Part shown: positions 38,601-50,600 of the stretch, piece by piece | Numbering within the stretch: the stretch's first letter is position 1 | Layout of the letters: the number at the start of each line of letters is the position of its first letter | Assembly: GCA_943788755.1 (NCBI GenBank) | Contig: CALSRM010000003.1 | Coordinates: forward strand, 1,612,001-1,676,000 | DNA length: 64,000 bases | Reading direction: 5' to 3' | Source: an uncultured Flavobacteriales bacterium | GTDB lineage: Bacteria; Bacteroidota; Bacteroidia; Flavobacteriales_D; Parvicellaceae | Position numbers and translations under genes: made by a program | The notes under the pieces: model-generated | Database searches by the model: none | Told to the model about the DNA's origin: nothing | The model's input: only the letters and a program-made list of their open reading frames with translations

Positions 38601-41600
38601 AGCTGTATTAGATCCCGAATTTATCATCCCATTTAATTGCAGACTATCATCATTACAGATGGATGGAGCAATTCCAGTATTTATTAATGGAGGTTGAGTT
38701 ATGTTCAACCTAACTGTATCCGCAATAGGTAAGCAAATTCCATTATTCGTTGATACTAAAAAGAGGTCTACAAAACCGACAGCTATATCAGTTGGACTAG
38801 CAGTATAAGTAGCATTAAATGTTGTGTCATTAGGGAAGAATGATCCTGATCCCAATGAAAACCATCTTCCTGAGGTACTTCCCCCAGAAACAGTTCCTGA
38901 TAATATTATTGAGGGATTATTAGCACAAATATTTTCATCCAGGCCTGCGTCTACTGCTGGCATTGGAGTGTAGGTTATTAAGATCGAATCCTTCTCCAGT
39001 AAACAACCTCCATTATTTGTGGAAGAAAGGGTTAAATAGACAGAGCCAGAATTATGGTCAGCTGCAGACGAGTTGTATGATGCCGTTAGTAAACTATTGT
39101 TAGGGTTGAAATCTCCTGACCCACTTGTAGACCAACTTCCTGTTGAGGTAGCTCCCGTAATTATCCCATTCAAGTTTATTGTATCGTTATTTTCACAAAC
39201 TGTCAAATCAATTCCTGGATCAACTATTACACCATTTGAAAATGACAATTCAACAGTATCAACAATAGCTTGACACATTCCGTTAAGTGTTGAGGTTAGA
39301 TATAAGTTTACTGATCCAGCGGTGGTATCTGTATCTCCTGCAGTATAAATAGCATTCAAATCTGTAGTAGGGATTGAAAACGCTCCATCTCCATCTGTAG
39401 TCCATATACCTGAGGAAGAACCTCCACTGATAGTACCGGAGAGGTTAAAAACTGGATTCGTCGCACAAGCCGATAAATCTAAACCTGCATTTGAAACAGG
39501 TGGAGCTGTCATAATAATAAAAATTGTGTCAGTAACAGCGATACATCCTCCATTTCCAGTAGAACTTAATACTACCATTACCGAATCAAATATTGTGTCG
39601 GATGCAGTAGGTAGATAAGATGCTGTTAATAAGGAATTATTTGGAGAGAAGGATCCGCCACCATTGGTAGACCATTGGCCGCCGGTTGCTCCGATAATAG
39701 TTCCAGTTAAATCAATACCTGCTGTATCGGCACAAACAGTTTGACTACTTCCAGCATCAACATAAATCCCTGGGTTTATTGTTACAATAATAGAATCAAT
39801 TGCAGCTGCGCATCCTCCATTATTGGTAGATGTTAATGTTAATGTTACCTGGCCAGCAGTTGAATCGGCAATTGTTGGAATATAAGATGCAGTCATCAAA
39901 CTATTATTAGGGGAGAAGCTTCCCGTTCCGCTTGTAGACCATATTCCTGAAATAGGAACTGTTCCATTTAGGTTTACATTAGCTGCATGGAAACAAACAA
40001 TATCATCTAATCCTGCATCTACATTTAAGGAGTCTAAAATTGAAATGTTAAAGCTGGCGGTGTTAGGGCATATGCCAGTAGTGGTGTATGTAATGGCATA
40101 AGGACCTCCAACTGTTGATGCTGATAAATTTATTTCACCTGTTCCAGCATTTATGCTAACACCTCCTGGTGCAGAAAAAGTACCTCCAGATAAACCAGTC
40201 AACGAAGGAATAGGGTTTGACTCACTTTGACAATAAGTAGAAACATCAAATATAAACGAAGGATCATCTTCGGAGTCAATTGTAATGTCAAATGTAGTTG
40301 CACTAGAACATGAACCTGCTGTCGTGTATGTTATTGTGTATGGACCTCCCAATGTACTTGAGATGAGGTTTATTTCACCAGTACTTCCATTTAAAACAAC
40401 ACCTGCTGGAGCAGTAAATGTTCCTCCCGCAGCTCCCGTAACAATTGGAACCGGGTTTATATCTCCCTGACAATAAGTGTTAGATGAATATGCAAATGAA
40501 GGGTCGTCATCTGTAACAATTGTAATATTGAATGTAGTATTATTAGGACATAACCCTGAAGTAGAATAGGTCACAATATAAGGACCTCCAACTGTGGATG
40601 TTGCAACGTTAATTTCTCCTGATCCAGCATCAATTGAAAGACCAGCTGTAGCGGTAAATATTCCTCCTGCAGCACCACTAACCGTAGGCGTTGGATTTAA
40701 ATCTGTTAAGCAATAACTAGCAGCGCCATAAGTAAATGCTGGATCATCTTCGGGATTAATTGTAAGATCAAAAGTTGCACCAATTGGGCAGGATCCAGAA
40801 GTGGTGTATGCAATGGTATATGGTCCACCTACAGCAGAAGTAGAAAGATCAATGACCCCAGTAGAAGCATTTATGGATACAGCAGCCGGAGCAGAGAAGG
40901 ATCCACTAGCTGTACCAGTAATGGTAGGAGACGGATCGGCATCCCCTTGACAGAATGCAGCAGCTGCATAAGTAAATGAAGGATCATCAAGAATGATGGT
41001 TACGTTAAAAGTTGTTGCGTTAGGACAAGTTCCACCAGTAGTATAGGTAACGACATATGGTCCACCTGCAGTAGAAGCAGAAGCATCAATTACACCAGTA
41101 CCTGCATTAATGATAAGTCCAGCGGTGGCAGTAAATATACCACCTGATATTCCAGTAATAACAGGGGTCGGATCAGCTCCTCCTTGACAATACGAAGGAG
41201 CTACATATGTAAATGAAGGATCATCTTCTGGATCAATCGTAACTTCAAAAGTAGCACTATTTGCGCACCCTCCAGGAGCAGTATAGGTAATTGTGTAAGG
41301 TCCACCAGCTGTGGAAGCTGAAAGGTCAATAACTCCAGTACTCAAGTTAATTGAGATGGCGGCAGGAGCTGAGAAAGCCCCTCCTGGATCGCCAGTTATA
41401 ATCGGAGCTGGGTCAGCTGCACCCTGGCAATAATTAGTAGATGCATAAGTAAATGAAGGGTCATCTAATACTATTGAAACGTTATACGTTGTACTGTTCG
41501 GACAAGTACCTCCTGTTGTATAAGTTACAGTATAAGTAGCTCCTGAAGTTGAAGCAGAAAGATCAATTACGCCAGTCCCTGCATTAATGATAAGTCCAGC

Positions 41601-44600
41601 AGTAGAAGTAAATGTACCACCAGCAGTTCCCATAATAGTAGGAGTAGGGTTAGCATCATCTTTGCAATACGTAGCAGCGGGATACGTAAATGAAGGATTG
41701 TCTTCCGGTAGGACATCGATATTAAATGTGGTAGAGCTATTACAAGACCCTGGAGTAGTGTATGTAACGATATAGGGTCCACCTATACTAGAAGCTGCGA
41801 GGTCAATTTCACCAGTAGAGAGGTTAATAACTAAGCCAGTAGTAGCGGAGTAAGTTCCTCCAGGTCCCCCTGTAACTGTAGGTAATGGATTAGCATCACT
41901 TTGACAATAATTATTAGCGGTATAAGTAAAAGAAGGATCCCCAGTAGTTACAATTGCTATGTTGAATGTGGTGCTATTAGGACATATTCCCCCAGTTGCA
42001 TAGGTAACAGTATATGCTCCGATAGCAGATGTAGCTAAATCTACTTCTCCAGTTCCAGCATTGATTACAAGACCGGCTGTTGAGGTAAAAGTACCCCCTG
42101 CATTACCAGTAATGGTAGGAGTAGGATTAGGATCACTTATACAATAGCTAGCAGCTGTGTATGAAAATGCAGGATCATCTTCCGGATCAATAGTTACATC
42201 AAAAGTTGTGCTGTTGGAGCATGTTCCAGGAGTGGTGTAGGTAATGGTATAAGCCCCACCCACAGTAGAAGCGGACAGATCAATTTCACCAGTAGAAGCG
42301 TTAATAGATACCGCAGCAGGTGCAGTAAATGTACCCCCAGCGGTACCAGTAATGGTTGGAAGTGGATCAGCATCCCCTTGACAGAAAGAAGCCGCGGCAT
42401 AAGTAAAAGCAGGATCTTCTTCTGCTTCAATGGTTACATCGAATGTTGTGCTATTAGGACAAATCCCTCCAGTGGTATAGGTTACAGTGTAAGTAGCTCC
42501 TGTAGTAGAAGCCGATACATCGATTACTCCAGTACCGGCAATAATGGAAAGTCCCGCAGTAGAAGTAAATGTACCCCCTATGGTACCAGTAATAGTAGGG
42601 GTAGGGTCAGCATCCCCTTGACAGTATGAAGCTGCAGGGTAAGTAAAGGCAGGATCATCTTCAGCATCGATTGAGATATCAAAAGTAGCCCCAATCGGAC
42701 AAGCTCCTGAAGTAGTGTAAGTAATGGTATAAGGTCCACCCACAGTCGAAGCAGATAAATCAATTACCCCAGTAGAAGCGTTTATGGAAACAGCAGCAGG
42801 AGCGGAGAACGAACCACCTGGGGTACCTGTAATAGTAGGCGAAGGATCAGCATCTCCTTGACAGAAAGCAGCAGCAGCATAAGTAAAAGACGGATCATCT
42901 AAAATGATTGTGACATTAAAAGTGGTAGCATTAGGACAGGTACCAGCTGTAGTATAAGTTACAACATAAGGTCCACCTGCAGTGGAAGCCGACACATCGA
43001 TTTCCCCCGTAGCAGCATTAATGGAAAGGGCAGCAGGCGCGGTAAATGTACCACCGACTGTACCCGTAATAGTAGGGGTAGGATCAGCGCCCCCTTGACA
43101 GTAGGAAGCTGAAGCATAACTGAATGAAGGATCATCTTCTGCAACCACATCCACTGTGAAAGTGGTAGCATTAGAGCAAGTCCCTGGAGTGGTGTATGTA
43201 ATAACATAACCAGCTCCCACCGTAGAAGCAGAAAGATCAATCACTCCAGTGGATGCATTAATAGAAACTGCAGCCGGAGCGGTAAATGTCCCCCCAATAG
43301 TTCCGGTAACCGTAGGAGAAGGATCAGCATCTCCTTGACAGAAAGAAGCGGCAGCATAGGTAAAAGCAGGGTTCTCTTCTAGCTCAATGGTTACATCGAA
43401 TGTTGTGCTGTTCGGACAAGTTCCGACAGTAGTATAAGTTATTGTATAAGTAGCTCCACCAGTAGAAGCCGAAAGATCGATTACTCCGGTACCGCCAACA
43501 ATGGAAAGACCAGCAGTGGAAGTAAATGTACCACCGGCAGTTCCAGTAATAGTAGGCGTAGGATCGGCATCATCCTGACAGTAAGAAGCCGCAGGATAAG
43601 TAAACGAAGGATCATCTTCTGGATCAACAGACACATCGAAAGTTGTACTACTATTACAAGATCCAGGAGTTGTATAGGTCACTGTATAAGGTCCACCTAC
43701 TGTTGAAGCTGACAAATCGATTTCTCCTGTTGAAAGGTTGATAGAAAGTCCCGCAGTGGCGGTATAAGTTCCTCCTGGAGTTCCTGTTACGGTTGGTAGT
43801 GGATCAACATCACCTTGACAGAAAGAGGCTGCGGCATAAGTAAATGAAGGATCCCCAATAGTAACAATAGATACATCAAAAGTGGTACTGTTTGGACATA
43901 TACCTACGGTGGTATATGTCACCGTATATGGTCCGCCAACGGTAGAAGAAGCAATGTCGATTTCACCGGTAAGGGCATTAATAGATAAACCAGCAGGAGC
44001 TGAAGTAAAAACACCGCCAACTGTTCCAGTAATGGTTGGAGTAGGGTCGGGGTCGCTGAAACAATAGCTTGCAGCGGAATACGTAAAGGCAGGATCATCT
44101 TCTGGATCAATGGTTACATCAAAAGTTGTACTGTTGGAGCACCCTCCAGGAGTTGTATAAGTAATAGTATAAGCCCCACCCACAGTAGAAGCGGACAGGT
44201 CAATTTCACCAGTAGAAGCGTTAATAGACACCGCAGCAGGTGCAGTAAATGTACCACCCGCTGTTCCGGTAATGGTTGGAAGTGGATCAGCATCCCCTTG
44301 ACAGAAAGCAGCCGCTGCATAGGTAAATGCAGGATCATCTTCAATATTAATTGTCACATCAAAAGTTGTACTGTTCGGACAAGTACCTCCCGTAGTATAA
44401 GTCACGGTATAAGTAGCCCCAGCAGTAGAAGCAGAAAGATCAATCACTCCGGTACCTCCAACAATGGAAAGCCCTGCATTAGAAGTAAATGTACCACCCG
44501 CTGTTCCTGTAATGGTAGGCGTAGGATCTGCATCATCCTGACAATAAGCTGCTGCAGGATAAGTAAATGCAGGATCATCTTCCGGATCAATAGTTACATC

Positions 44601-47600
44601 AAAAGTTGTGCTGTTGGAGCATGTTCCAGGAGTGGTGTAGGTAATGGTATAAGCCCCACCCACAGTAGAAGCGGACAGATCAATTTCACCAGTAGAAGCG
44701 TTAATAGATACCGCAGCAGGTGCAGTAAATGTACCCCCAGCGGTACCAGTAATGGTTGGAAGTGGATCAGCATCCCCTTGACAGAAAGAAGCCGCGGCAT
44801 AAGTAAAAGCAGGATCTTCTTCTGCTTCAATGGTTACATCGAATGTTGTGCTATTAGGACAAATCCCTCCAGTGGTATAGGTTACAGTGTAAGTAGCTCC
44901 TGTAGTAGAAGCCGATACATCGATTACTCCAGTACCGGCAATAATGGAAAGTCCCGCAGTAGAAGTAAATGTACCCCCTATGGTACCAGTAATAGTAGGG
45001 GTAGGGTCAGCATCCCCTTGACAGTATGAAGCTGCAGGGTAAGTAAAGGCAGGATCATCTTCAGCATCGATTGAGATATCAAAAGTAGCCCCAATCGGAC
45101 AAGCTCCTGAAGTAGTGTAAGTAATGGTATAAGGTCCACCCACAGTCGAAGCAGATAAATCAATTACCCCAGTAGAAGCGTTTATGGAAACAGCAGCAGG
45201 AGCGGAGAACGAACCACCTGGGGTACCTGTAATAGTAGGCGAAGGATCAGCATCTCCTTGACAGAAAGCAGCAGCAGCATAAGTAAAAGACGGATCATCT
45301 AAAATGATTGTGACATTAAAAGTGGTAGCATTAGGACAGGTACCAGCTGTAGTATAAGTTACAACATAAGGTCCACCTGCAGTGGAAGCCGACACATCGA
45401 TTTCCCCCGTAGCAGCATTAATGGAAAGGGCAGCAGGCGCGGTAAATGTACCACCGACTGTACCCGTAATAGTAGGGGTAGGATCAGCGCCCCCTTGACA
45501 GTAGGAAGCTGAAGCATAACTGAACGAAGGATCATCTTCTGCAATAATAGTAATGTTGAAAGTTACCCCTATTGGACAAGCTCCAGATGTAGTATAAGTT
45601 ATAGAATAGGGGCCTCCAGCCGTTGAAGCTGATAAATCGATTACACCGGTGGAAACATTAATAGACACAGCAGCTGGGGCAGAAAAGGTTCCTCCTGCAG
45701 TTCCAGTTATTGTGGGAGAAGGATCTGCATCTCCTTGACAAAATGAAGCAGCAGCATAGGTAAATGATGGATCATCAAGTATTATTGTAATGTTAAAAGT
45801 TGTGCTGTTTGGACAAGTTCCACCAGTGGTATAAGTAACTACATAAGGGCCTCCAGCTGTAGAAGCTGATACATCAATCTCTCCAGTTCCTGCATTTATG
45901 GAAAGACCAGCAGTAGAAGTAAAGGTTCCACCTCCAAGTCCTGTAATGGTTGGGGTAGGGTCAGCTCCTCCCTGGCAATAAGATGCAAAAACGTATGTAA
46001 ACGAAGGGTCATCAATTGGATTAATTGTAATATCAAAAGTTTCTACTACACCGATACAACCACCAGATGCTGGAATTGTGTTAGATATTGTATAAGTTCC
46101 TGGTGTTGATGCTGTTAAATCTACTTCACCAGTATTTATGTTTACAAAACTAAGCCCACCAGGTATAGCTGAAAAAGTTCCTGGACTACCAGTAGTGTAA
46201 ACAGGGGATGGGTTGATACCTTGTTCGCAATAAGGTGATCCAACGTAAGAGAATTCAGCATCAAATCCTGACGTTAATGTTACATCAACCGTTAGGCTAT
46301 CTGGGCAAGGTCCGTTTGTTACATAGTCGATACTATAAGGTCCACCTAAAGTACTAGCGGATACATCGATTTCTCCAGTTGCTGTACTTATGAAGATAAT
46401 GTTTCCGGAAGCTTCGCTAAAAGTTCCACCACCTAAACCAGTAATAGTTGGAGTTGGATCTGATCCTGTTTGACAAAAAGTGGCGGCTGTATATGTAAAC
46501 GCAGGATCGTCATTAGCAACAATTGTTACATCAAACGTATCAAAGTTTGAGCATGTTCCTGGAGTTGTGTAAGTAATAACGTAAGGTCCTCCAGCAGTGC
46601 ATGCAGATAAATCCAGTACTCCTGTTAAAGCATCTAATACGATACCTGCTGGAGCAGTAAATGTTCCTCCGCCTGTTCCAGTTATTGTTGGAGTTGGATC
46701 TGCAATTCCAGTACAATAGCTTGCCGCTGCATAGGTAAATGCAGGATCATCTTCAATATTAATTGTCACATCAAAAGTTGTACTGTTCGGACAAGTACCT
46801 CCCGTAGTATAAGTCACGGTATAAGTAGCCCCAGCAGTAGAAGCAGAAAGATCGATTACTCCGGTACCTCCAACAATGGAAAGCCCTGCAGTAGAAGTAA
46901 ATGTACCACCCGCTGTTCCTGTAATGGTAGGCGTAGGATCTGCATCATCCTGACAATAAGCTGCTGCAGGATAAGTAAATGCAGGATCATCTTCCGGATC
47001 AATAGTTACATCAAAAGTTGTGCTGTTGGAGCATGTTCCAGGAGTGGTGTAGGTAATGGTATAAGCCCCACCCACAGTAGAAGCGGACAGATCAATTTCA
47101 CCAGTAGAAGCGTTAATAGATACCGCAGCAGGTGCAGTAAATGTACCCCCAGCGGTACCAGTAATGGTTGGAAGTGGATCAGCATCCCCTTGACAGAAAG
47201 AAGCCGCGGCATAAGTAAAAGCAGGATCTTCTTCTGCTTCAATGGTTACATCGAATGTTGTGCTATTAGGACAAATCCCTCCAGTGGTATAGGTTACAGT
47301 GTAAGTAGCTCCTGTAGTAGAAGCCGATACATCGATTACTCCAGTACCGGCAATAATGGAAAGTCCCGCAGTAGAAGTAAATGTACCCCCTATGGTACCA
47401 GTAATAGTAGGGGTAGGGTCAGCATCCCCTTGACAGTATGAAGCTGCAGGGTAAGTAAAGGCAGGATCATCTTCAGCATCGATTGAGATATCAAAAGTAG
47501 CCCCAATCGGACAAGCTCCTGAAGTAGTGTAAGTAATGGTATAAGGTCCACCCACAGTCGAAGCAGATAAATCAATTACCCCAGTAGAAGCGTTTATGGA

Positions 47601-50600
47601 AACAGCAGCAGGAGCGGAGAACGAACCACCTGGGGTACCTGTAATAGTAGGCGAAGGATCAGCATCTCCTTGACAGAAAGCAGCAGCAGCATAAGTAAAA
47701 GACGGATCATCTAAAATGATTGTGACATTAAAAGTGGTAGCATTAGGACAGGTACCAGCTGTAGTATAAGTTACAACATAAGGTCCACCTGCAGTGGAAG
47801 CCGACACATCGATTTCCCCCGTAGCAGCATTAATGGAAAGGGCAGCAGGCGCGGTAAATGTACCACCGACTGTACCCGTAATAGTAGGGGTAGGATCAGC
47901 GCCCCCTTGACAGTAGGAAGCTGAAGCATAACTGAATGAAGGATCATCTTCTGCAACCACATCCACTGTGAAAGTGGTAGCATTAGAGCAAGTCCCTGGA
48001 GTGGTGTATGTAATAACATAACCAGCTCCCACCGTAGAAGCAGAAAGATCAATCACTCCAGTGGATGCATTAATAGAAACTGCAGCCGGAGCGGTAAATG
48101 TCCCCCCAATAGTTCCGGTAACCGTAGGAGAAGGATCAGCATCTCCTTGACAGAAAGAAGCGGCAGCATAGGTAAAAGCAGGGTTCTCTTCTAGCTCAAT
48201 GGTTACATCGAATGTTGTGCTGTTCGGACAAGTTCCGACAGTAGTATAAGTTATTGTATAAGTAGCTCCACCAGTAGAAGCCGAAAGATCGATTACTCCG
48301 GTACCGCCAACAATGGAAAGACCAGCAGTGGAAGTAAATGTACCACCGGCAGTTCCAGTAATAGTAGGCGTAGGATCGGCATCATCCTGACAGTAAGAAG
48401 CCGCAGGATAAGTAAACGAAGGATCATCTTCTGGATCAACAGATACATCGAAAGTTGTACTGTTAGAGCACCCTCCAGGAGTTGTATAAGTTATAGTATA
48501 AGCCCCACCCACAGTAGAAGCGGACAGGTCAATTTCACCAGTAGAAGCGTTAATAGACACCGCAGCAGGTGCAGTAAATGTACCACCCGCTGTTCCGGTA
48601 ATGGTTGGAAGTGGATCAGCATCCCCTTGACAGAAAGAAGCCGCTGCATAGGTAAATGCAGGATCATCTTCAATATTAATTGTCACATCAAAAGTTGTAC
48701 TGTTAGGACAAGTACCTCCCGTAGTATAAGTCACGGTATAAGTAGCCCCAGCAGTAGAAGCAGAAAGATCAATCACTCCGGTACCTCCAACAATGGAAAG
48801 ACCAGCAGTGGAAGTAAATGTACCACCGGCAGTTCCAGTAATAGTAGGCGTAGGATCGGCATCATCCTGACAGTAAGAAGCCGCAGGATAAGTAAACGAA
48901 GGATCATCTTCTGGATCAACAGATACATCGAAAGTTGTACTGTTAGAGCACCCTCCAGGAGTAGTATAAGTTATAGTATAAGCCCCACCCACAGTAGAAG
49001 CGGACAGGTCAATTTCACCAGTAGAAGCGTTAATAGACACCGCAGCAGGTGCAGTAAATGTACCACCCGCTGTTCCGGTAATGGTTGGAAGTGGATCAGC
49101 ATCCCCTTGACAGAAAGCAGCCGCTGCATAGGTAAATGCAGGATCATCTTCAATATTAATTGTCACATCAAAAGTTGTACTGTTCGGACAAGTACCTCCC
49201 GTAGTATAAGTCACGGTATAAGTAGCCCCAGCAGTAGAAGCAGAAAGATCAATCACTCCGGTACCTCCAACAATGGAAAGCCCTGCATTAGAAGTAAATG
49301 TACCACCCGCTGTTCCTGTAATGGTAGGCGTAGGATCTGCATCATCCTGACAATAAGCTGCTGCAGGATAAGTAAATGCAGGATCATCTTCCGGATCAAT
49401 AGTTACATCAAAAGTTGTGCTGTTGGAGCATGTTCCAGGAGTGGTGTAGGTAATGGTATAAGCCCCACCCACAGTAGAAGCGGACAGATCAATTTCACCA
49501 GTAGAAGCGTTAATAGATACCGCAGCAGGTGCAGTAAATGTACCCCCAGCGGTACCAGTAATGGTTGGAAGTGGATCAGCATCCCCTTGACAGAAAGAAG
49601 CCGCGGCATAAGTAAAAGCAGGATCTTCTTCTGCTTCAATGGTTACATCGAATGTTGTGCTATTAGGACAAATCCCTCCAGTGGTATAGGTTACAGTGTA
49701 AGTAGCTCCTGTAGTAGAAGCCGATACATCGATTACTCCAGTACCGGCAATAATGGAAAGTCCCGCAGTAGAAGTAAATGTACCCCCTATGGTACCAGTA
49801 ATAGTAGGGGTAGGGTCAGCATCCCCTTGACAGTATGAAGCTGCAGGGTAAGTAAAGGCAGGATCATCTTCAGCATCGATTGAGATATCAAAAGTAGCCC
49901 CAATCGGACAAGCTCCTGAAGTAGTGTAAGTAATGGTATAAGGTCCACCCACAGTCGAAGCAGATAAATCAATTACCCCAGTAGAAGCGTTTATGGAAAC
50001 AGCAGCAGGAGCGGAGAACGAACCACCTGGGGTACCTGTAATAGTAGGCGAAGGATCAGCATCTCCTTGACAGAAAGCAGCAGCAGCATAAGTAAAAGAC
50101 GGATCATCTAAAATGATTGTGACATTAAAAGTGGTAGCATTAGGACAGGTACCAGCTGTAGTATAAGTTACAACATAAGGTCCACCTGCAGTGGAAGCCG
50201 ACACATCGATTTCCCCCGTAGCAGCATTAATGGAAAGGGCAGCAGGCGCGGTAAATGTACCACCGACTGTACCCGTAATAGTAGGGGTAGGATCAGCGCC
50301 CCCTTGACAGTAGGATGCAGCAGGGTATGTAAAAGCGGGATTATCTTCTGCTTCAATATCAATTGTAAAAGTTGTGTTGTTTGTACAAGTCCCTGGAGTT
50401 GTATAAGTAATGACATAACCAACGGCCACAGTAGAAGCCGATAGATCAATCATGCCAGTCGAGGCATTAATAGAAATACCAACAGGAGCAGTGAAAGTTC
50501 CACCGATAGTACCTGTAATAGTAGGAGACGGATCAGCATCACCTTGACAGAAAGAAGCGGTAGTATAAGTAAAAGCTGGATCTTCTTCGGGAGCAATGGT

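Noticed and set aside
41567-50449. Many open frames on both strands within the adhesin repeats, some over 240 and 400 codons (44298-45029, 48627-49838)
   Set aside because: They repeat with the same period as the adhesin modules, have low-complexity Ser/Arg/Lys or Leu-rich composition, no family resemblance and no start signals. They are by-products of a repetitive GC-richer reading frame.
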